A DNA stretch of 64,000 nucleotides. Source: Nereocystis luetkeana. Lineage: Eukaryota > Sar > Phaeophyceae > Laminariales > Laminariaceae. The notes beneath the pieces are model-generated. The model searched no databases and had not been told where the DNA came from. It saw only the letters and a program-made list of their open reading frames with translations. The number at the start of each line of letters is the position of its first letter. The first letter of the stretch is position 1. Made by a program: the position numbers and the translations under genes. This document shows, in pieces, positions 28,716-39,168 of this stretch. The stretch spans positions 7,304,870-7,368,869 of the forward strand of contig JARUPZ010000019.1 in assembly GCA_031213475.1 (NCBI GenBank). The letters run 5' to 3'.

Positions 28716-31668
28716 ATGTCTGGGTCAAGCAAAGCCACGACCGCTACAACCACCGCCTCTGCTAAGAGCTCTACTTCCACTTTCGGTGGCACTTCGGGAC
28801 GAAAAATGTCTCCACCAGCCACCGACTTCGACCTAACTGAGCACGCCCGACGTTCAGCGAAGCTCGACCACCGCGTCGAAATCCGTGGAGACCGGGATCA
28901 CCCGGAGCGAGGTCGAGGGCTGTTCGCCGTGCAACGCGTGCCAGAGGGCACGGAGGTGATGCGAGTGCGGGCGGTGGGGGCAGCTGTGGTGCGACCCTCT
29001 AAGAAGGACCTCTGTGGTCGGTGCTTCCGGCGAGCATATAAACAGGACTTCCCGACAACGTGCGGTAACTGCTGGCTCTCTTTGTGTGTCAAGTGTCATG
29101 ATGGCGACACGGGAGATCGTTCCCATTCGACAACTTGTGAGTTCGAGAGAATATGCCTGATGCTCGCGGCGAACCCGTCGGTGGACGAAGGCACACTGCG
29201 TCTTTCGGCCGACATCCTGGCGAGGAAAAGGGCCGGCGAGATCGACGATAAGGACTGGGACCTGCTGAACACCCTTGAAAGCGACAACAACAAGGCCGGA
29301 AGCATCGGGCTGGGTGCCCACCACCTGCAGATCGCCGTTGAATCCTTCAAGGATGCGATGGATATGGACGTTTCGGAGGAAGACGTCCAGACCATGTACC
29401 GCAGGTAAGCCGGGTTTTTCTCGACGCTTGTGGTTGGACCCTTGCTACGTCAACGTATGCTCAAGTATAGCAGTAGAGGTATGCGCTAGGCGGGCGCGTC
29501 GGAGCACGGATACATCTCGTTTCTCTTTGGGGGTCGAGCGGACGACACGGCGCTTGTGTCTTTGCACCGCCTCGATACTGCTGCACGGCGTCGCGATCCT
29601 GCGTCCACCTCGCAATAGCGCGAATAATCGCGCCCAGTGCTGCCTGCAGTATTAGATATTCCCAGTCTGCTCCGTCACCACTCGCTTTATCCCAGCGGCG
29701 TCGGTGTCAAAACCCAGTAACCAGTAGGTAGGTAGGCCGTGGCTTGTTTGCCGTTGCGCCACCATTTATCTTCTCGACGCGGTCTCTATCTCGCTCCCCT
29801 CCCCTCACTAAATGACGTCAATAGGGTCAAGCGCAACGTCCACGTGGTTTCCCCTGACAAGACCCACGTGGGCTATGGTGATGTCCAAGCTCTCTATCCT
29901 TTTGCAGCCTTGGTCAACCATTGCTGTAAGCCCAACTCGTGTTTTCACGCCGTGGCCACGTCCTCCCCGCGGGGACCAGAGGTCGAGCTTGTGTTGCGCA
30001 CCATCTTCGAAATCCGCGCGGGTGACGAGCTGTGCGTCTCTTACTTCTCCTCCTTCGTCGAAACCCCTGCCGCGGTAAGTGCCTGGGACCTGACAAATCG
30101 TCAGAAATGTATTGTTGTGCGGTGTATAGGGCTGACCAGACGCGATCGCTGCAGAATCGCGATCTCCCCTATTGCAAAACGTGGAGATCTACCTCTTGTT
30201 TCTGGTCTTGTGCCAAAGATGTTCCACGGGGCCCATAGTGAGTGATCGTGGAATGTTTTGACCTCTAGCACTACAGCACAATACCTGTGAATGTACTGTA
30301 AACTTGATTTCGTAACTGCAACTGCAACTTTCAACCGCAGCTGCCACTGTAGTAGCTGTAACTGCGCATGTACTCTGTTGGTGGGGACTGACTTTGTATG
30401 TTACTGATTACCCGGGGGGGCACGCATGTGCTCCCTGGCCAATTCCTCGGTGGTTATCTTTCACAACAACGAGTTGCTGGGTTGAGCTTGACCGCGTTGG
30501 CAGTGTCTAACCAACTCGCTCTCCCGCTCTCTCTATTACCAGCACCGCCGCGAAATGCTCGAGCCCTGGGGATTTCAATGCACTTGCAACCGGTGTCAGA
30601 TCGAGGCCAGAGAAGAAAAACACCCCAAGGAACATGCAAAACCGCGGAACCAAGAAGCGGAAAAAATCCTCGTCAAATTTAGGAAGATCGTCAAGCTAGG
30701 CGCGCGGTGAGCTAAGGCGCGACCCAAGAGTCGTGGTGGTCAGTGCATTGGTTTTAACGAGTTTTGCGGCAATGTATGTGCTTCGCTATCTTTTCCGCGA
30801 ACCGTTTGATTTTTTCGAGACACTATTTGGGGTCTGGCGTCCCCCCTTCCCCGCCGTGTGTATGTTTTCGGGATGCTGACCCGTCTGCCTATTGCCCTTT
30901 GTTTGGTCGCTGGCGGTGTAGCATACTGCACTTTGCTGGAGTATGGCGTGTCCGAGAAGGGAATGCGTGTCGCACATGTATGTATGCGGAAAACATCTTG
31001 TGAACTGCAGCCAACATTTTTGGACTGTGTTTTTTGTTTGTATCAGCCCTTGGTACAAATCGAAAGACCACTATTGATAGTCTACAGCAGCAGTGTACGT
31101 AGCGAATACATGGCATGCTCATCAGGGTGGCTGGTTTCGCCAGGCGCCGAGTTCTTGACAAGCTCACCGAAAATCCTTACTAATTTCGGTTTTCCCTCAA
31201 CCGCCTCTCACACCGTTTTTGCGACATAGGAAGGAGCTGCAGTTTGGACAGGAAGAACACGATGCGCTGGTCGAAGCACTGGAGCTGTTATCTTCGACCG
31301 AACAAGAAGACATTTCACTTGTACTGCGGGCCGGCTTGGCGATGGACGCGGTTACGGTCGTATCCCTCGCTAAAGGACAGTCTGATCCTGAGGCCGATAT
31401 GTCGGCGTACCAGCTGGCAGCCCAAGTTCTTGTCGACTTCCGTGACCCGCGAGCGGTTGAGATGTTGTGCCTCCTACACACTGCTGCGTTTAAGCTATCG
31501 CTTGCGGCAGAAAACGTTCCTTTAAGGACACGAAGGCTAGAAATCGCCACCAAAGCCCTTACAACGGCGGTAGAGGTGTGCGAACTGTGCTACGGAAAGC
31601 AGCACGGCCAAAGTGTTTCCCTGCGAGGAGTTGAGAGTGAATGGAAGCGATCTAGGTCATCCTCCTAG
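28716..31668 (+). CDS. SMYD-type SET/MYND protein, gene 1 (four exons)
   Basis: Exons 28716-29404, 29825-30074, 30543-30706 and 31230-31668, all with GT-AG introns (phases 2, 0, 2), give 513 residues. A Ser/Thr-rich leader (1-50) precedes the first SET segment (GRGLFAVQRVPEGTEVM, from about 67). A MYND-type zinc finger follows at C100-C143 (C-x2-C, C-x2-C, C-x2-C, H-x-C spacing). After the SET-I linker comes the core NHCCKPNS (N261), a CVSY motif with Y303, and the post-SET WGFQCTCNRC (C326, C328, C331). The last exon is helical, as in SMYD C-termini. SMYD proteins transfer methyl groups from S-adenosylmethionine to lysines on histones and other proteins; substrate unknown here. The start in AAGATGT context is preferred over ATG 28500. 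Its paralogue is at 43862-48889. Confidence 0.85.
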
Positions 31669-31934
31669 GCAGCGTACCTGGTATGTACCGGGTACCGGCA
31701 CAATTTATTGGGGTTATCGGAGTTGCGATTCCCATCGGCATGTCGCGTTTTGGGATTCGTTGTGTTATGAGTACCTCGAGCGATGGTACTTCGACCGGCC
31801 ATAGCTCCAGAGTTCGTATATTCCATACGACAGCACGTATGTAATGCCCATGAAGAGCTCGTGTAGTATTGGTGTCACCGTTTAAGTTGCGTGGCCGCAC
31901 TGCTGCACGAGTCAAGTATTATCAGGATAGGGTC
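31669..31934. other. Short spacer after SMYD-like gene 1
   Basis: Holds a TACCTGGTA motif at 31675 directly behind the stop codon and a nearby GTACCGGGTACCGG palindromic patch. No polyadenylation signal can be assigned. Confidence 0.4.
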
Positions 31935-31937
31935 TTA

Positions 31938-32089
31938 GGGCTGATCTTAACGAGGGCTATCTTTAAAAAAAAATCGGTATTTTCCCAAAAATTCGGTATT
32001 TCTTGGTTTTTTCTTATAGGAAAATACCGAAAATTTGGGAAAAAACTGAAAAAAAAACTGAAAAACACTCCTCGTTAAGATCGCGACCC
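31938..32089. mobile_element. Small MITE copy D (TSD TTA)
   Basis: The ends are GGGCTGATCTTAACGAGGG and the inverse of GGGTCGCGATCTTAACGAGG, flanked by TTA at 31935-31937 and 32090-32092. Length is 152 bp, with an AT-rich partly palindromic interior. The ends resemble those of MITE C (GGGCCCATCTTAACGGGG), so both likely use the same transposase. Confidence 0.85.
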
Positions 32090-32713
32090 TTATTTCGCAA
32101 CTGACGTGGGTACCAATCGCTACAAATGAAGCGAAACGCTTAGGCCATCGTACAGGCAAAGTCATCACGGGTGCGTAGCAGGTGCGCTGCTTGTGCGCAC
32201 GGTTGTTGCAGTTCGGCGCAATGAGTGCAAAGCAGAGAGCACTGATCGGATGGGTGAAGTTTGAAGCATTACACGGGCGAAACTCTTGTATTCATTTTTC
32301 CCCTTGTTTTTGCGTACTACCACAGGATCTGGTATTTGCTGACCTTGTATACTGTGGGGAACAAAACTGAAACCCTGCTTCCACGCGTCCATAGCAGTCA
32401 TTTTATTGAGGGCTCTCCAGTTTTCAGCAGTTTGCTTGAGTTCACAGCCAGACGCCAGGCAAAACACTGCACTACTGTTTGTGTTGGATTGTTGCGGTGT
32501 ACATTATGGGCCCATGACTGAGAAAACGGCCCATTCTGCGACTGAGGCATATATGTTGGTGGACGCTGAGACATTTGACTAAGGCCACGAGTCGGACCCT
32601 TTGTTCTCCTTTTTTCTCGCCTCATTTTTCTAGTTCCACAAGTGATACACTTGTGGTCTCTCAAACGGATTAAGAAAACTTGTCTGTCTGTCTGACTGTC
32701 CGATCTGGGTCAC

Positions 32714-33100
32714 TCAATGGTCACCTACGGACAAATTTCTTTCGAAACGAATACGCCCATGCCGCACGCATCAAGTCGAAGCCCTCGCGAAGGCGATCGT
32801 CATGGTCTAAACCGCACCTCTTCACGTGCCCTGTGTGTGGAGATATCAGAGTTGACTTCCAGCATCTCAATCGGGGTGACAGGTCGAGCAGCAGCAATCG
32901 CTCCCCGACGGACGCCAACGGAAAAAATGTTTTGTCAAGTCTAATTTCAGGTGGAAAATTGGGTAAAGTTCATTTTTGTGCTGCTGTGCTGCAAGCGATA
33001 AGCGGCACGGCAACAGCAATGGTCACCTACGGACGATTTCTTTCGAAACGGCTACGCCCATGCCGCACGCATCAGGTCGAAGCCCTCGCGGAGGCTCCCT
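32714..33100. repeat. Direct repeat pair of ~80 bp
   Basis: Copies at 32714-32796 and 33019-33100 share CAATGGTCACCTACGGAC, TTTCTTTCGAAACG and GTCGAAGCCCTCGCG with few changes. They are about 220 bp apart. Neither end shows the TG...CA form of an LTR. Confidence 0.8.
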
Positions 33101-33772
33101 CCCTCTCTCCTTCCCTCCCTTGCTCCCTCCATCGCACCCTCCCCGTCTCCCTCCTTCGTAGGCCCTGCCGGCATGAGCCCCCCCATCCTGGTACCTGGTA
33201 GGTACTCTGACCTCTAAAACGATAGTGCGGTCCTACATAGCGATGATGGCAGTTACGGGAGTACACGTAACTTCCCGAAATCAGATTGAGCCGTCCGTAA
33301 TAGTTTTTTTCGCCGTAATCTGTAGGGAGTTGAGCCCGATTCACGCCCCCCCCCCCCCACCCCCCCCCCGCTTTTTCTAGAAGAGTGGAAGCCCCCGCAC
33401 ACAGCACACAGCACCGCACACAACCACAACACACAGCACAGTACACACCAGCAACGGCTAATATGGCTGCTGGGAGCGAACCCTCGTGGGGATCGCTCGT
33501 GGCTCAGACACCAGAGGATGTAGGCCGTTTTTTTTGCCGTAATTGCCGTCCGCAATTAAAAGTGCTGATTTGCCTTATTACTTACTCGTCCCTGATGTCA
33601 ATAGTTTCAATCTGCCATCACTGGTCCTGAAAAACTTGAACTTTGAAGCTTTCGTACGTCAGCTGTGAGCTCGGCTGATTAAATGCAGGATATATATGGT
33701 GGTGCTCGAACCTGTCCTGTCTGTGAACTCGCAACAATATACGTATGTATGTGATACAAGGCGCTTCGCTCC

Positions 33773-33794
33773 GCGGGCGGCCTACACCGCCCGC
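33773..33794. repeat. GCGGGCGG hairpin 3
   Basis: Arms 33773-33780 and 33787-33794. It shares its left flank (GCAACAA then ATACGTATGTGATACAAGG) with hairpin 4 at 35902, so the unit repeats as a module of at least 60 bp. Confidence 0.7.
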
Positions 33795-34729
33795 TACGCT
33801 CGGTCAGCGTCGTCAGCTCTCGGACCGCTTGTTGGGGGTCTCCAATATTTCGCGAGTTGGGGCGGCAGAGTTCACCGGGCGGATCGCCATCGTGTGAGCG
33901 CTTATTACACCCGCCAGTTGATCTTTATTATTAGTAGTACTAAGTACTTGGGTTGGGCCCATTGGAATCACGGCCTGTGTGCCGGGTTGTGCGGTACAGT
34001 GTGTGGTGGTGTTTGTTGTTGTGCTGAGTGTGCTCGATATATTCGGGGAAATATTGTGGTCGATCATTTCCATCAGTTACTACGAGAGGCGGTCGGTTGA
34101 GTCACGCGTGCTAGATCGGCGTGCCCCTCCACGCTGCCGACATTGCTGCTGTTGAAGGGTGATAGCTGCGAGTTCATACTACGCCGAGAAGACGGTTGTA
34201 CTTGGGTTGGGGGGTTGGATAGTATGGCGGTGCTTTATGTGCGTTGTTGCTGCAGAGCTGAGGCTGCTCCTCTGCTGCATGCTGCGGCACACAGAGCTGT
34301 GTGCTATGTGCTGTATGCTGTACGGCGTGCCACACGATGAAAATAAAATACCCAGAAAACGTTTACTACCCAATATCATAATTACGAGTATACTGTGCGT
34401 GCTTGGTCGGAAAAGTTGCCAAGTACCTGGTACATATTTTGGGAAAACCATATTTTCACGCTGGTCGTTACATATTTTGGCATCGCGCAGGCTCGACTGG
34501 TGTTTTTTTCTCTAATAATCATTACCCAAAAAAAAGTACACATCCAATTCGTATGATAGTACGACCACGAGGAATATAGTGTTGACTACTTTGTAACCGT
34601 CGTGCGTACAAGCGCAATACCTGTGACATGTCAAGACACCCCGCGGCAGACCACTACTACTGCTTGCTGTGTGCCACAGTATAGAGCTATCACTTTCGTC
34701 ATCCCCACACTCTTCAAGTAAGTATAATA

Positions 34730-34867
34730 TTACGGGGGACCATACATACCTGGCAGTAAATAGGATCTACGGTAAACACAAAAACCTACCAGGTACCAGG
34801 TATATATTTACCTATTAAACGATTTTTAATAACAATAATTGGTCCCATGTACTACGGTCCCCCGTAA
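34730..34867. mobile_element. TA-flanked MITE copy E
   Basis: The terminal inverted repeat begins TTACGGGGGACC at both ends and is flanked by TA at 34728-34729 and 34868-34869, as for Tc1/mariner-type targets. Length is 138 bp. Its interior carries two overlapping TACCAGGTA motifs. Confidence 0.8.
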
Positions 34868-35869
34868 TAGTAGGCTGCGAAAGAGTCTGGTGCATCATCA
34901 CTACTTACTGGTATAATAGCAGCACGAAAAAGTTTTAATTCGCATCAACTTCAAGAAGAAAAGTAATTCGCTCTTACTTTCCAATCCTCTGTAAATTCGC
35001 TCTTACTTCCCAATCCTCTGTGTGGTACAGACATGTATGTTCTGTCTCTAATCGTCAGTCCATCCCTTTGTTAGCGTCGTCGTGGATTTTGTCTCCCCGA
35101 TTAGAAAGTAAATACGTGCTCAATACCCACTATATATACCATTATTAGTTCTCTTATTATTTCCCTTGCCATCCGAAAATGTGCAGCATGATCTTCAACA
35201 TTGATCACTCATCACTTTCCTGAAAAAAGAAGAAAACCTCGGAAACAAAAGGAAACCCATGATACTCTCTACCAGGTATATTATTTCTTGCAAGCTGTAC
35301 CTATACTGATCCACCACCGCCTGGACTCTACACGACGTTATAATAGAATGCTTCGTAAAAGGAAGGTGTGTTTCCGTCCGTAGGGGCGGGCAGGCTTCCG
35401 GCTTACATTGCCGCTCGGAACCGGAGCCGTGAGCCGTGGGCTTTTCTTAGAGGCGAGGGGAGACATTCAGCGATATATATACAGATATCGGCAGACGAGC
35501 TTTCCCGTAAACACAACCGCCGTATGGGCCAGGCATACCACAACCTACTGATGGCTGTTGGGGGGTGGGGCGTCCTGCTCCCGCCGTGCTATCGTGCTGC
35601 TGTGCTGACAAACCACTTTGTCCCGTAATGTAGTAATCATATATAACAATGAGGCGCGCGAGCGCGAAGCGCGTGCCTTTTGTTCTTGGTTTTCCAAGGA
35701 GAAAAAGCAGACGTCCAGTCTGAGTCAAACCTCGCCTGCTGGGGTGCCTTTTGTGCTGGTGCCGACTGGTCTCTCTCCACACTCGCGCCAACTCCAACTG
35801 CGACTTCGCAAAGAGAAGACAAGCAAACTGAGGACAGCGCTCGAATGTATTTCATCGAGGGCAACAACG
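34868..35869. other. Intergenic; short tandem duplication
   Basis: A 29-30-bp unit (ATTCGCTCTTACTT then CCAATCCTCTGT) is duplicated in tandem at 34965-35022. An open frame at 35368-35628 is not recognised. TACCAGGTA motif at 35270. Confidence 0.45.
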
Positions 35870-35901
35870 ATATACGTATGTGATACAAGGCGCTTCGCTT
35901 C

Positions 35902-35923
35902 GCGGGCGGCCTATGCCGCCCGC
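35902..35923. repeat. GCGGGCGG hairpin 4
   Basis: Arms 35902-35909 and 35916-35923; counterpart of hairpin 2 in the inverted duplicate. Confidence 0.75.
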
Positions 35924-36362
35924 CACGCTCGCAGAGGAAGGAAAAGTACATCAAATTACTATTAGTATGCGAAGCGGACAGCGGCCCATGACTGAATAAT
36001 ATAGTTTTTTTTTCATTTTGATCGTAGTTGCAAACTGGCGACGTGATAATGCCAAGAGTCCCGCCGCCATGCTTCAGCAGTCAGGAGAAAACAGCTCGGA
36101 CGCCACATACGCTTCGCATCTCGGGCGGTTGCCGCATGCATGTACATACCCCAGGTAGGGTACTTAATTGTTTTTTTTCTATTATTTGCCTTCTGACAAC
36201 GTGCAGGGCGTTATTCATTCAAAATGAAAAAGCTGACATAATTCGCCGAATACCACCAACTCCATCCAACCAATTCTCCTTCTCTGCGTATTCTCACTCG
36301 AATACGTAACACCACCATTTACCAAGATATTTTACCTACTATGCATCTATACGCCATGCGTC

Positions 36363-37649
36363 CTACTCCGCATCTACATTCCTTCCCCACACCATGGGAA
36401 GTAGTCCTCCCTCCTCCTCCCTTCTCCCCCTGGCGGCCTGGCGGTCTCGCAGGGCGAGCTTATATCGGTGCACTCTGCGCGAGATCGCAACCTGGGTGGT
36501 CACCGATATGACCTGGAAAATATGCTCCTTACAAACCCATTTTCTTACTAAAGATCCCCCATCCGTTCCTCCAACCATGCTCGCCGCCAGCTGGTCGATG
36601 AATTCGCTACCTTCCTTCCCGAGGCGTTCACAGCTTTCCACGACGAGGGTGACAAGTTTATGGTTGCGCTCGTCGAAGGACACTTGTCCTGCACGGGCGT
36701 AGTGGTTGCGCTTTCGTGCCTCAGAAGTGGAGGCAAGCTGATCCGTCTCGATCAGCGCTGCCAGCCCGCGTGTGGATTCTCGCTTGGGGGTCTGCATGCG
36801 TAATGTCGAGGAGTATCGCCTTGTTAGGATGAGCCAGTTTATTGCCTCATGGTGCACCCGGGCGCGTAGAGCTACCTGCTCCACCCCCCCTCGAACTCCT
36901 ACCCCAAACTGCCTTGCCTCACGATTAATCTCTTCCAGCCGTGGCCGCCACTGCCGCATCGTCCCAGCTGCGAGAAGTCGTCTCCATGTCATACCTACAC
37001 ATACGGGGCGACATTTTTCCCCCAAGGCAGTGAGGTTGGACTGCAAGAAGAGCTGCCAGAATTCCGGCGGGAATGCACCGGGGTCGTCGAAGATCCGCCC
37101 CCAAAGGGCCTCGATGCTAGCTCCAAATTTCTCGCGACCGAAGCCGGTCCTGATGATCGACTGCAGGTGTGAGAAGCGTAGACCGTCACTCCCCGCGCCT
37201 GATAACGCATTTCGGGAGTTGATGATGTCGAGGGCCACCTGCGAATCGAACTCTTGCTCTGGACGCCAGTTGGGAACACGCCCTTCCTCCGGTTCCGTAG
37301 AGCTTGCTGCCACCGCTGCCACTGCCGACTCGGCGATGGAGGCACGGTCTTTCCCCGGGAATTTGACTTTCACCCGCTCCCATGTCACCTCGTCGCCGGG
37401 CGCTCGAGCTTCCGCGAGAAGACTGCGTGCTGCCACTGACACCCCGCCCGAGTGGCGACAGGCTGACGACGCTCTCTTGAACTTAGCCGCGTCTGTGGCT
37501 TCGTAGGTTGGGCCCCTGTGCCGTGTCGATGCTCGACTGGTGTACTCCATCAACCACGGGAGAATAAGCGTGATGTCACCGCGTTCGACGGACGCGAATC
37601 TCTCGCGTCGCTTCACGCGGCTGTCCTGCGAGTGTAGCAGTGCTGGCAC
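36363..37649 (-). pseudogene. RT-endonuclease remnant of retroelement copy 2
   Basis: 428 codons stay open. The first ~275 match the pre-RT and RT regions of copy 1 up to the NWLILT block just before motif A. The sequence then jumps, slightly out of frame with the original, into the end of the endonuclease region and the shared C-terminal end. Catalytic RT residues are absent. The long frame survives by chance of the deletion junction. Confidence 0.85.
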
Positions 37650-37778
37650 GATGTACCACAGCTTGATGGCCCTCAGGAGCGAACTCGGGCGTCTCGGAGT
37701 GTCTGTTTGGCCGATGCGCTTTGAGGGCGTGGTTCAGGAGACCGAGCACGTGGGTGAGAAGCTTGGCGTGGACAGTAG

Positions 37779-39168
37779 CTAGCCCCGGCTGCACCTTAAC
37801 AATGGTGATGAAACGTTGTTGGAGATGCTCGAGAGAGAAACATCATCGAGTGGCCCTGCTATTCCTAAGGAATTCTGGTCCCACGGGTAACAAAGCTCTT
37901 CCCCCCGTTCATCGTAGTTGTTGTCCGGCCTTCCTCCAAGTCCTGCGACCGTAACACGGAGTCCAGGATTAGCCTGAACTGCTGCCTCCAGTGATTCCCG
38001 TCTCCCATGGCGGGCTGTGCACCCTCGTGTAGCGCAAATGAGTTGTGCGTGTGACCCACTCCTTCGAATAGCTTCCAGCACACACCGCGCGTGCATAACG
38101 TGCTGGTTTCCACATGGCAGCCCTACCACTCGGTGCCCCCGAGCAACTGCCGCTCGGCATCCTCCGCGCATCACGCCGTCTTGACTGGCACCAATGGATG
38201 CACGGAGTCGCCCTACGCTCCCCGATGCTGATCCTCCCCCCTCGCTACCTTCTCCTTCCCTGGGGAGTTTTCTCTCTTCGCCACCTCCCCCTCTCGATCC
38301 AGGATCCAAACGAAGCTCACTGCCCCCTCTCGATCCGGGCGTCGAGGGCGACTCGCTGCCCCCTCTCGGTTCAGGAACCGAGGGCGGCTCACTGCCGCCG
38401 GGTCGAGGGATTCTTCCCCGGTTCGTGACGGCCTCTCTCCCAGTGCTTGTCGCTCGTGACCCCCTCCTAGACCCACGCGGTCGACCTCATCCACCTCCTG
38501 TGCCCCCCCCCCCTCCCTGGCTGCGCTACCAGGTTCTGAGGAAGTATTCCCAGCTGTTGCCGGGGTGGCGCCGGATGGTGTCAGGGGGACCCCCAAGCGT
38601 CCCGATGGCGATACATCCCTGTCTCTGGCTGTTTGAAGGTTTGCCATGGCTACTACTGCAGCATTTCTCTGATCCACCTGCCCCCTTATCCGCGAGTCAC
38701 CCTCCGACGCCAGAGCTTCTCCTCCCGGTGGTGTCGTTTCCGCCGCCGGGGGCAGAGGCCGCGCGGCACTTGGACAGGAACCTCCCACATTTGCCTCCAT
38801 TCCACCTTGGCCGCCCTCGCGCGAGGGCGATTCGCTTCCAGTTGATCTAGAGGACGTTGCCGCCGCAAATGTTGCAGAGGCGGTACTGGGCCTTGCCTGA
38901 GGGATCTCCACTTGTCCCGCTAGCGCGGCATCCCTACCCCCCTCGGTGTGACGGCTTTCCACGGCACTCCTAGCGGAGCCTCCCTGCTCCACCTGCCCCC
39001 TAGTTTGCGGATCGCTCTCCGCCGCCGGGACCGTTGCCTCGGTTGTGGACACCGCCGCCGTCAGAAAAGGAGGCAAATCGTCCCCTGCCTCCACCGCATT
39101 TTGGCCACCGGGGGTCCAAACTGCCGTCGGAAGAGGAGGTAGCGCGTCACCTCCTTCCCGCACGTTTA
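37779..39168 (-). pseudogene. 5' remnant of retroelement copy 2 (linker and zinc cluster)
   Basis: Two overlapping frames match residues around 2035-2500 of the copy 1 polyprotein, including the CGGC...C-x-H zinc cluster (here RGGC, so the first cysteine is lost). A frameshift near 38213-38309 separates them. Confidence 0.8.

Larger units (their letters stand above)
32093..34729. other. Intergenic with simple repeats; no recognised gene
   Basis: Contains an ~80-bp direct repeat, a poly-C tract (about 33347-33369), a CACA-rich stretch (33393-33450) and a GC hairpin (33773-33794). An open frame at 32680-33201 spans the direct repeat and has no known domain. TACCTGGTA motifs at 33192 and 34424. 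Confidence 0.4.
36178..39168 (-). mobile_element. Retrotransposon copy 2: 5'-truncated, internally deleted
   Basis: On the minus strand it begins TAAACGTGCGGG at 39168, equal to position 19069 of copy 1, and ends at the same GAAGGCAAATAA terminus with an A-rich tail. The abrupt 5' truncation and intact 3' end are the usual result of target-primed reverse transcription. A deletion near 36826 joins sequence equivalent to about 21404 of copy 1 to about 23117, removing roughly 1.7 kb with the YLDD motif, the zinc knuckle and the start of the endonuclease. Frames remain at 39511-38213, 38309-37779 and 37649-36363; the first reads in from flanking DNA and frames disagree, so it is dead. Confidence 0.9.

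Noticed and set aside
32714..33100. Solo-LTR pair of a tiny retroelement
   Set aside because: Repeats lack TG...CA ends and no flanking duplication is visible.
32680..33201. 173-codon gene with a CPVCG motif
   Set aside because: The frame spans an ~80-bp direct repeat and ends in C-rich simple sequence; the motif is a single pair of cysteines.
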